Below are positions 1 to 5,999 of a stretch of DNA of 7,190 nucleotides, one piece after another (the first letter of the stretch is position 1; every line of letters begins with the position of its first letter). The stretch is from RBG-16-64-43 sp035288225 (GTDB lineage: Bacteria; Chloroflexota; Anaerolineae; Anaerolineales; RBG-16-64-43): positions 1 through 7,190 of the forward strand of contig DATEAT010000147.1 of assembly GCA_035288225.1 (NCBI GenBank), written 5' to 3'. The notes beneath the pieces are model-generated. The model made no database searches and was not told where the DNA came from. It saw nothing but the letters and a program-made list of their open reading frames with translations. Both the position numbers and the translations under genes were made by a program.

Positions 1-189
1 CAGCGCCACCAGGTGCGCGCTGAGCAACGCGTGGCGCGCCTTTTGGCGGCCCTGCCGCCCGCCAAACGCCGAGACCTGCTCTCGGGCCTGACCGCCCTGC
101 GCGAGGTCGTTGAAACCAGTTTCCCGCGCAGCGAGAGCCAGACCCCGCTGGCGACCCTGCCTGCCCGGCCGCGCCTCACGCGCGCCTGA
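1..189 (+). CDS. C-terminal fragment of a probable MarR-family transcriptional regulator
   Basis: The frame is open from the first base and ends at TGA 187-189, giving 62 residues of a protein whose start lies outside the window. The visible part has an Arg/Ala/Leu-rich amphipathic stretch (RVARLLAALPPAKRRDLL, then SGLTALREVVE), followed by a loose polar tail rich in Pro, Ser and Thr. This resembles the last helices of MarR proteins, where a 'L..L.p.er..l...L..L' segment closes the dimerisation domain after the winged helix. The DNA-binding part is not visible, so the family call rests on this short segment and on context: MarR genes very commonly sit directly upstream of paired ABC exporter genes and repress them. 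The stop is 45 bases before the next start and no terminator lies between, so it probably shares a transcript with the exporter genes. Another helical regulator with a similar tail remains possible. Confidence 0.68.
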   Translation, partial: QRHQVRAEQRVARLLAALPPAKRRDLLSGLTALREVVETSFPRSESQTPLATLPARPRLTRA

Positions 190-221
190 CCTCCCTCCCC
201 AATTATCGATTCCCATCCGAC

Positions 222-226
222 AAGGA
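222..226 (+). promoter_or_regulatory. Ribosome binding site of the first ABC subunit
   Basis: AAGGA lies 8 bases before ATG 235. It supports that start over the in-frame ATG at 286 (Met18), which has no comparable site. The 45-base gap 190-234 shows no convincing -35/-10 pair, which agrees with cotranscription from upstream. Confidence 0.75.
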
Positions 227-234
227 CTGACCGA

Positions 235-2205
235 ATGAACAAACGATCCACTCAACGCGCACGCCGCGGCCGCTCCGGTATCGAGATGAAGAGCCTGGGA
301 CGTCTCGTCCGTTACCTTACGCGCTTCCCGCGCCAGGCGGCCCTGCCCTACCTGTTTCTCGTCGTGGCCTCGCTCTCGCAGCTGGCCGTGCCGCGCATGG
401 TGCGCAACATCATCGACGCTGTGAGCTCGGGTGTCATCGCCCAAAGCGCGCTCTCCAACCTTGCCCGTGTGCCGGCGGCCATCCTGCCCATCGCGCTGCC
501 CAAGATCCTGGCCGCGCTCGGCCTGCCGGCGGGTTGGACGCTCGACCAACTGATGGCCGAGATGACCCAGCGAAACGCCGATGCGCCCTCCGCGCTGCTC
601 ACCGCGGCCCTCTCGATCGTGGGCTTTGCCGCGCTGCGCGGCGTGTTCTCTTTCCTGCAGGTCTACTGGGCGGAGCGCAATTCGCAGAACGTGGCCTTCG
701 AGTTGCGCAATGACTTGTTTGCCAAGATCCAGCGCCTGTCGTTCTCCTATCACGACCGTAACCAGACCGGGCAACTGATGATCCGCGCCACCGATGACGT
801 GGAGAAAGTCCGTATCTTCATCGGCCAGGGCGTGGTGCAGCTGGTGAGCGCCGTCGTGCTCATCGTGGGCACCCTGCTCATCCTCTTCACCACCAACCTG
901 CGCCTGGCCTTCGTCACCCTGCCCATCCTGCCGATCGCCATGGTCATGTTCGTCATCTTCGCCGGGCTCAGCCAGCCGCTTTTCTCTCGCGTGCAGGCGC
1001 GCCTGTCGGCGCTCAACACCACCCTGCAGGAGAATCTGGCCGGCATCCGCGTGGTCAAGGCTTTTGCCCGCGAGCGCGAAGAGCAGGCCAAGTTCCAGGA
1101 CCAGGCCGGGGCGCTGATGAACCAAGCCATCGGCGTGGCGCGCCTGTTCACCTTCCTCTTCCCGCTGGTCTTCTTCATCGCCAACCTGGGCCAGGCTGCG
1201 ATTCTTTTCTTCGGCGGGCAACAGATTATCGGCGGGACCCTGACCCTGGGGGAGTGGCAGGAGTTCAGCCTGTACCTGATGTACCTCTTCCTGCCCATTG
1301 CCATGTTCGGCATGATCATCACCCAGATGGGCCAGGCCGCGGCCTCCGCGCACCGCATCGTCGAGATCCTCGACGCGCAGAGCGACGTGCGCGATGCGCC
1401 CGATGCGCGAACGCTCCCGGCGGTGGAGGGTCGCGTGCAATTCGAGCGGGTGACCTTCCGCTATTTCGGCGGCGGGGCGCCGGTCTTGAAAGAGGTGAGC
1501 TTCGAGGCGCTGCCGGGCCAGACCATCGCCCTGCTGGGCGCCACCGGCTCGGGCAAGACGACCATCATCAACTTGCTGCCGCGCTTCTACGACCCGAGCG
1601 AGGGGCGCATTACCATCGATGGCCACGACCTGCGCTCGGTCACGCTCGAGTCGCTGCGCGCGCAAATCGGCATCGTGCTGCAAGATACGACCCTCTTCAC
1701 CGGCACCATCCGCGACAACATCGCCTTCGGCCGGCCGGAGGCCTCGCCGGCGCAGGTCACCGCCGCCGCGCGGGCCGCGGCGGCGCACGACTTCATCAGC
1801 GCCTTCCCCCAGGGTTACGACACGCCGGTCGGTGAGCGCGGGGTGACGCTCTCGGGCGGGCAGAAGCAACGCATTGCCATCGCCCGCGCGCTGCTCCTGG
1901 AGCCGCGCATTCTCATCCTCGACGACTCGACCTCCAGCGTCGATATGGCCACCGAATCTCAGATCCAACAGGCGCTCAACCATCTCATGCGCGGGCGCAC
2001 CAGCTTCGTCATCGCCCAGCGCATCTCGACCGTGGTCAACGCCGATCAAATCCTGGTGCTGGAGCGCGGCGAGATCGTCGCCCGCGGGACGCATGCGGAA
2101 TTGATGGAGGAGAGCGCCGTTTACGCCGAAATCTACAACTCGCAGCTCGTGGGCGAAGCACCCGCCGGGCAGGGCACTCTGAGCCCCACGGCCGCACCCG
2201 CCTGA
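235..2205 (+). CDS. ABC exporter half-transporter, subunit with the degenerate ATP site (TM287-like)
   Basis: This is a 656-residue type IV ABC exporter half: an N-terminal membrane domain (about residues 25-385) fused to an ATPase domain (about 400-640). It would pair with the next gene's product in the cytoplasmic membrane and export hydrophobic drugs or lipids; the substrate cannot be read from sequence. Visible motifs are A-loop Tyr410, Walker A GATGSGKT (435-442), Q-loop Gln483, signature LSGGQ (539-543), Walker B ILILD (559-563) and D-loop SSVD (567-570). The residue after Walker B is Asp564 rather than catalytic Glu, and the switch-loop position is Gln595 rather than His. Both changes are typical of the non-hydrolysing site of heterodimeric exporters. 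The loop between membrane helices 1 and 2 (about 62-120) is longer than usual and hydrophobic in part. The protein contains no cysteine. The start is set by AAGGA at 222-226. The next gene begins 29 bases downstream. Confidence 0.95.
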   Translation: MNKRSTQRARRGRSGIEMKSLGRLVRYLTRFPRQAALPYLFLVVASLSQLAVPRMVRNIIDAVSSGVIAQSALSNLARVPAAILPIALPKILAALGLPAGWTLDQLMAEMTQRNADAPSALLTAALSIVGFAALRGVFSFLQVYWAERNSQNVAFELRNDLFAKIQRLSFSYHDRNQTGQLMIRATDDVEKVRIFIGQGVVQLVSAVVLIVGTLLILFTTNLRLAFVTLPILPIAMVMFVIFAGLSQPLFSRVQARLSALNTTLQENLAGIRVVKAFAREREEQAKFQDQAGALMNQAIGVARLFTFLFPLVFFIANLGQAAILFFGGQQIIGGTLTLGEWQEFSLYLMYLFLPIAMFGMIITQMGQAAASAHRIVEILDAQSDVRDAPDARTLPAVEGRVQFERVTFRYFGGGAPVLKEVSFEALPGQTIALLGATGSGKTTIINLLPRFYDPSEGRITIDGHDLRSVTLESLRAQIGIVLQDTTLFTGTIRDNIAFGRPEASPAQVTAAARAAAAHDFISAFPQGYDTPVGERGVTLSGGQKQRIAIARALLLEPRILILDDSTSSVDMATESQIQQALNHLMRGRTSFVIAQRISTVVNADQILVLERGEIVARGTHAELMEESAVYAEIYNSQLVGEAPAGQGTLSPTAAPA

Positions 2206-2220
2206 GGCCTGGCCTCCAAG

Positions 2221-2225
2221 AGGAG
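2221..2225 (+). promoter_or_regulatory. Ribosome binding site of the second ABC subunit
   Basis: AGGAG, within a longer AAGAGGAGA purine run, lies 9 bases before ATG 2235 and 12 before the adjacent ATG 2238. The spacing favours 2235 as the start. The site falls in the 29-base gap between the two exporter genes and indicates independent, efficient initiation on a shared mRNA. Confidence 0.8.
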
Positions 2226-2234
2226 ATACAACTC

Positions 2235-4298
2235 ATGATGGGACCGATGGGAGGCGGGCCGCACCGCGCCCGCATGCTTGAACAAGAAACCCTCAAACCC
2301 CAAAACGTCAGCCGGACGCTGGCCCGCTTCGGGCGCTACTTCCGCCCCTACTGGCCGGCCCTGGTCGTCGTCGCAGTGCTGGTTATCGCATCGACCTGGA
2401 CCCAGGTCACCACCCCTGATCTTACCGGGCAGGTGGTCGACTGCTACCTCGCGCCCTCGGCCGGCGGCGCACTGGCCGGCCTGGCGCTGCCCGGCGCCGC
2501 GCCCGCCACGGCCACCAGCAACTGCTGGTTTACGCGCGACGCGAGCCAGCTCACCTTTACCCAGCGCACACTGAAAGCGGCCTTCAGCCTGGGCGGATTT
2601 CCGGCACCGGCCGCGAACCCCGCCGACATGACGACCGCCGATCGGCTGACCGGGCTGGGGCGCATGATCGGGCTCATCCTCTCGCTCTTCATCGCGGGCG
2701 CACTGCTCACCGGGCTGACTTTCTTCTCGATGAGCTGGGCCGGACAGCACGTCCTGCGCGCCATGCGGGAGGACGTCTTCCGCCAACTGCACCGTCTCTC
2801 GCTCAGCTACTATGCCGAGCACGAGGCGGGCGACCTGATGAGCCGCATCACCAACGATGCCACGGCCATCGAGCAGGCGCTCTCCTTCGCCCTGGTCAAC
2901 GTGCTCTCGGGCCTCCTGCTCCTGGTGTGGGTGGCTTACACCATGTTCAACCGCAGCCTGCCGATGGCGCTGCTCTCGATGGCCGTCTCGCCCTTGATGC
3001 TCATCGCCACCCTGTGGTTCTCCTCCCAGGCGCGGGCCGCCTTCCGCACCTCGCGCCAGGAGATGGGCAGCGTCAACGCAGAACTCGAGGAAACCATCGC
3101 CGCGGTGCGCGAGGTGCAGGCTTTCAATCGCGAGGACGAGAACATCCAAAGCTTCCGCGCCACCAACGCCGCCAATCGGGATGCTAACATCCGCGCGGTG
3201 GCCTTCACCTCGGCCCTGGCGCCCTCGCTGGAAGCCCTCGGGTATCTCGCCCTGGCCATCGTGACCGGTGTGGGCGGGTTGTACTTGATGCGGGGGCAGA
3301 CCTTGTTCGGCACCGCCCTCTCCCTGGGCCTGGTGATCACATTCCTGGGCTACGTGCAACGCTTCAACCAGCCCATCCAGCAAGTGGCCATGCTGTGGAC
3401 CAACGTGCAGAACGCGATCGCCGGCGGCGAGCGCATCTTCTCCCTCTTGGATGAGGTGCCCGCGGTGCTCGACAAGCCGGGCGCGCAGGAGATGCCGCCC
3501 ATCCGGGGCCAGGTCGAGTTCCGCGAGGCCTCGGCCGCCTACCAGAAGGGCGTGCCGGTGCTCAATGCGGTCAGCTTCGAGGCTCGCCCCGGACAGACGA
3601 TTGCCATCGTCGGTCCGACTGGCGCCGGCAAGACGACCATCATCAACCTGATCCCCCGTTTCTACGACGTGACCGGTGGGTCGGTGACCATCGACGGCTT
3701 GGACGTGCGCGAGGTGACGACCGAAAGCCTGCGCCGCCAGATCGGCCTGGTGCTGCAAGACACATTCCTCTTCAGCACCTCGGTCATGGAGAACATCCGC
3801 TTCGGGCGGCCGGGGGCGCGCGACGACGAGGTGCTGGCCGCGGCGCGCCTGGCGCACGCCGACAGTTTCATCGACCGCTTGCCCGAGAAGTACCAGACCG
3901 TGCTGGGCGAACGTGGCAGCGGCCTTTCGCAGGGGCAGCGCCAGCTCATCGCCATCGCCCGCGCGGCGCTGGCGGATCCGCGCATCCTCATCCTGGATGA
4001 AGCCACCTCCTCGGTCGACACGCGCACCGAGCGCCTGATCCAGAAGGCCTTCGACACGCTGCTGCGCGGCCGCACCAGCTTCGTCATTGCCCACCGCCTG
4101 AGCACGGTGCGCAATGCGGATGTGGTGCTGGTGCTCGATCACGGCGACATCGTCGAGCGTGGCACGTTCGACGAACTCCTGGCGCGCAAGGGATTCTTCT
4201 ACTCGCTCTATATGTCGCAGTTCCGGCGCGAGGTGCCGGCCGAGGGGACACCCGCCGGCGACGACGGTCACGTGCGAGGCGCTCCGGTTCACGCCTAA
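2235..4298 (+). CDS. ABC exporter half-transporter, subunit with the competent Walker B and LSQGQ signature (TM288-like)
   Basis: This is a 687-residue half-transporter and the partner of the preceding gene product. A Met/Gly-rich cytoplasmic start (MMGPMGGGPH) leads into a membrane domain (about 35-400) and an ATPase domain (about 425-660). Motifs are A-loop Tyr436, Walker A GPTGAGKT (460-467), Q-loop Gln508, signature LSQGQ (564-568, Gln566 for the usual Gly), Walker B ILILD (584-588) with catalytic Glu589, D-loop SSVD, and switch His620. In the heterodimer, its Walker A/B and His pair with the partner's intact LSGGQ to form the hydrolysing site, while its LSQGQ faces the partner's Asp/Gln site. 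The same division is known in TM287/288. Between membrane helices 1 and 2 there is an expanded loop (about 60-142), rich in Ala, Pro and Gly, carrying Cys70 and Cys97, the protein's only cysteines. A terminator follows 32 bases after the stop codon. Substrate unknown. Confidence 0.95.
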   Translation: MMGPMGGGPHRARMLEQETLKPQNVSRTLARFGRYFRPYWPALVVVAVLVIASTWTQVTTPDLTGQVVDCYLAPSAGGALAGLALPGAAPATATSNCWFTRDASQLTFTQRTLKAAFSLGGFPAPAANPADMTTADRLTGLGRMIGLILSLFIAGALLTGLTFFSMSWAGQHVLRAMREDVFRQLHRLSLSYYAEHEAGDLMSRITNDATAIEQALSFALVNVLSGLLLLVWVAYTMFNRSLPMALLSMAVSPLMLIATLWFSSQARAAFRTSRQEMGSVNAELEETIAAVREVQAFNREDENIQSFRATNAANRDANIRAVAFTSALAPSLEALGYLALAIVTGVGGLYLMRGQTLFGTALSLGLVITFLGYVQRFNQPIQQVAMLWTNVQNAIAGGERIFSLLDEVPAVLDKPGAQEMPPIRGQVEFREASAAYQKGVPVLNAVSFEARPGQTIAIVGPTGAGKTTIINLIPRFYDVTGGSVTIDGLDVREVTTESLRRQIGLVLQDTFLFSTSVMENIRFGRPGARDDEVLAAARLAHADSFIDRLPEKYQTVLGERGSGLSQGQRQLIAIARAALADPRILILDEATSSVDTRTERLIQKAFDTLLRGRTSFVIAHRLSTVRNADVVLVLDHGDIVERGTFDELLARKGFFYSLYMSQFRREVPAEGTPAGDDGHVRGAPVHA

Positions 4299-4330
4299 GG
4301 CCGGGGAGCGCTAGCCTTCGTGGACGAGTG

Positions 4331-4357
4331 AACCGCCGAGCACATGCTCGGCGGTTT
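4331..4357 (+). terminator. Rho-independent terminator of the regulator/exporter operon
   Basis: AACCGCCGAGCA (4331-4342) and TGCTCGGCGGTT (4345-4356) are perfect reverse complements, 12 bp, around a CA centre; the top pair probably opens to give a four-base loop. A short, interrupted T run follows (TTT at 4355-4357, then CATTAT). It lies 32 bases past the stop of the second exporter gene and closes that operon. The stem is symmetrical enough to act on the opposite strand as well, but no converging gene is present. Confidence 0.85.
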
Positions 4358-4507
4358 CATTATCGGATCCCACGCAGCAAGACCAACCCTGCGCGCCGAA
4401 TGATCCATCGGACGATTCGCTCAATTGACAACGACGGCGGCGGGCATGGGCGGATCTCCACGCCGCCGCTTCTTTCCACGGCGGATTCCGCAACGCCCGA
4501 CGGGTGG

Positions 4508-4529
4508 AGGGGGCCAGCCGTGGCCCCCT
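4508..4529 (+). repeat. GC-rich perfect hairpin in the acyltransferase leader
   Basis: AGGGGGCCA (4508-4516) and TGGCCCCCT (4521-4529) are exact reverse complements around a GCCG loop. No T run follows, so it is not a normal intrinsic terminator. It sits 110 bases before the chosen acyltransferase start; an RNA leader structure or chance in GC-rich DNA are both possible. Confidence 0.5.
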
Positions 4530-4639
4530 GGCCGGTACGCAGCAGCTACGGTCGTGTTACAGTTGGAGCCGCGTTCCTTCTCGCGTGGGGCAGCCCGAGG
4601 CCACCCAATGCGTCACATCTTCGGACGACGATATGGATC

Positions 4640-5329
4640 ATGGCAAGCGACCTGACCTACCGGGTGAGCCGGGCGATCCTACACCTCTACGTCCGCGCGA
4701 TGCTGCAACTCGATGTCGTGTGGAAGAGCCCTCCACCTGAGGGCCCGGTCATCCTCGCTGCCAACCATCCCAGTTGCACCGATCCCTTCCTGCTCCCGTT
4801 GATGTTCCGCCGACCGATCCGTTTGCTCATCACCCAGAATGCCTTTCAGGTCCCCGGGTTTGGCTCGTTCCTGCGTCACTTAGGGCACGTGCCCGTGGTG
4901 CGGCGTGAAGGGCTGCCCGCCCTGGATGCCGCTCGCGAGTTGCTGGAGACGGGCGGTTCAGTCGCGCTCTTCCCCGAGGGCAGGCTGAGTCCGCGCCGGG
5001 GCGGCTTTCGTGCGCCACGCACGGGTGCGGCACGTCTGGCAATGCTCACCGGCGTGCCGGTGATCCCCATCGGCATTCACCTGCTGCGCACGAAGAACTA
5101 TGGCATTGTCTCAACCGTGACGGGCAAACGTACGGTGGGCTACTGGTACGTGCACGGGCCTTATCATGTCACGGTCGGGGCCGCGTTGCGGTTCGAGGGC
5201 GACGTCACGCACGAAACCAAGGTTGCCGATGCGTCTCTGACGATTATGAAACAGATCGTCGAGTTGGCCGTTGAGAGTGAAAAGAGGTTTAAGCCCGAAC
5301 CGGATCCTGCATGGGTGACGCCACGCTGA
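4640..5329 (+). CDS. PlsC-family lysophospholipid acyltransferase (1-acylglycerol-3-phosphate acyltransferase-like)
   Basis: From ATG 4640 this gives 229 residues, the normal size for a compact PlsC protein. The family moves an acyl chain onto the free hydroxyl of a lysophospholipid, typically making phosphatidic acid, at the cytoplasmic face of the membrane. Motif I is NHPSCTD, with catalytic His43 and Asp48 in the HX4D arrangement. A basic segment follows (RRPIRLLITQNAF, about 57-69). The glycerolphosphate-binding motif is FPEGRLS (111-117), and the last block is GVPVIPIGI (138-146). The N-terminus is a mostly amphipathic helix rather than a clear signal peptide. The start is uncertain: the reading frame stays open to 4328, but the homology-like sequence begins near MASDLTYRVS, and no strong Shine-Dalgarno site precedes it (GGA at 4623-4625 is 14 bases away). 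It is separated from the exporter by a terminator and is probably its own unit. The acyl acceptor cannot be told from sequence. Confidence 0.88.
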   Translation: MASDLTYRVSRAILHLYVRAMLQLDVVWKSPPPEGPVILAANHPSCTDPFLLPLMFRRPIRLLITQNAFQVPGFGSFLRHLGHVPVVRREGLPALDAARELLETGGSVALFPEGRLSPRRGGFRAPRTGAARLAMLTGVPVIPIGIHLLRTKNYGIVSTVTGKRTVGYWYVHGPYHVTVGAALRFEGDVTHETKVADASLTIMKQIVELAVESEKRFKPEPDPAWVTPR

Positions 5330-5856
5330 CCTGCCCGGCCGTCCGGCCCGGGGCGAGCGTATGGACCTGTGAGGCGAGCGGCGCCCGACAGCGCCTCGTG
5401 GTGCACACGCTGTTGTCCCGATCCGCGCCGGGACTGCCATCAAACTCCAAGGCACGTGTCCTCTGCAATCTGCGTGAACCGACCCTCTGTCCCCTAACAT
5501 CATGCCTTCCGCTTGCCCGCGCCCGAGCGGTATCCGCACGAGTCCCGCGCGCGGCACACGCAATGGCCGGCCAGCCGCCGATGCGCATGCTGGCTTTTCG
5601 GGTCGACCCCCGGGGTTCCCCCCGCAGGCACACAATCCAACGCAGTCTTGTCTGCGCGAGTCTCGTACGCAGCGAGGCCGGCGACAGCGCGAGGCCCCGG
5701 GACGATGCTCGGGGGCGGGGGCCTGCGTGAAAGACTAGCCCAGGGTCTGCAGGTGACATCCCCCCTGGGGTGAACGCGACCGAGAAACCCAAGGCGCGGG
5801 GTAACTTGACCGGCACGCATTGGGCCCAGGTCCTTGATTGGCAGGGATCCCGCGTG

Positions 5857-5875
5857 CGGATGGCCGCGCCATCCG
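5857..5875. repeat. Short inverted repeat upstream of the prenyltransferase promoter
   Basis: CGGATGGC (5857-5864) and GCCATCCG (5868-5875) are perfect reverse complements with a CGC centre. It ends 34 bases before the putative -10 hexamer and has no following T run. A protein-binding site or chance are both possible. Confidence 0.4.
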
Positions 5876-5881
5876 GCCCAT

Positions 5882-5915
5882 GATCTGCGCCATTCGCAGG
5901 TCGGCGTGCTAGAAT
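5882..5915 (+). promoter_or_regulatory. Putative extended -10 promoter with overlapping dyad, for the prenyltransferase gene
   Basis: TG at 5907-5908, one base, then TAGAAT at 5910-5915 form an extended -10 element (5 of 6 to TATAAT). No good -35 hexamer lies 16-18 bases upstream, as is common for extended -10 promoters. The imperfect dyad GATCTGCG (5882-5889) / CGCAGGTC (5895-5902), 7 of 8 positions matching, covers the expected -35 and spacer, where a repressor or activator would act. Transcription would start near 5922, leaving an untranslated leader of about 78 bases before ATG 6000. Confidence 0.5.
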
Positions 5916-5990
5916 CGCCGTGCTCCCCCTGTGGACCATTGGACGGCACAGGCGGCGACACACATCCACCCTTATCCGCAACGGACACAT

Positions 5991-5995
5991 GAGGA
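5991..5995 (+). promoter_or_regulatory. Ribosome binding site that decides the prenyltransferase start
   Basis: GAGGA lies 4 bases before ATG 6000. Spacing is slightly short but usable. It favours ATG 6000 over the in-frame ATG at 5931, which has no such site and would start only about nine bases after the predicted transcription start. Confidence 0.65.
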
Positions 5996-5999
5996 ATCA

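Larger units (their letters stand above)
4299..4639. other. Intergenic region upstream of the acyltransferase: terminator and hairpins, no gene seen
   Basis: This gap of 341 bases holds the terminator at 4331-4357, a set of mutually exclusive GC-rich pairings at 4435-4484 and a strong hairpin at 4508-4529. An isolated perfect TTGACA occurs at 4425-4430 but has no -10 element 16-18 bases downstream. A weak extended -10-like TGTTACAGT lies at 4555-4563 without a recognisable -35. A frame continuous with the acyltransferase is open back to 4328, but it runs through the terminator and its low-complexity Arg/Pro/Gly peptide resembles no acyltransferase N-terminus, so I treat the region as non-coding. 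Confidence 0.65.
5330..5999. other. Long intergenic region with no convincing gene
   Basis: This stretch of 670 bases lies between the acyltransferase stop and the prenyltransferase start. Several frames are open on both strands, as expected at high GC, but their translations are low-complexity Arg/Pro/Gly/Ala mixtures without recognisable motifs or good ribosome binding sites. No clear terminator with a T run follows the acyltransferase. The identifiable content is at the right end: a perfect short hairpin (5857-5875), an imperfect dyad (5882-5902) and an extended -10 promoter (5907-5915). The middle, about 5400-5800, holds nothing I can name; it could be decayed coding sequence. Confidence 0.6.

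Noticed and set aside
2133..4292. Very long open frame on the - strand (719 codons) opposite the second exporter gene
   Set aside because: It is antisense to a clear ABC gene. Its translation is His/Gln/Arg/Gly-rich low complexity, a usual artefact of GC-rich codon bias.
4425..4430. Perfect TTGACA as a -35 for the acyltransferase
   Set aside because: The sequence 16-18 bases downstream is GGGCGG-like, with no -10 element.
5311..5730. 139-codon + strand frame overlapping the acyltransferase end
   Set aside because: It has no ribosome site and no recognisable motif, and its Arg/Pro/Ser/Ala-rich peptide has codon choice that grows irregular after the first 40 codons. It could be a decayed gene but cannot be supported.
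5931..5999. Upstream ATG as the prenyltransferase start
   Set aside because: There is no Shine-Dalgarno site, the added 23 residues do not resemble the family, and GAGGA at 5991-5995 points to ATG 6000.
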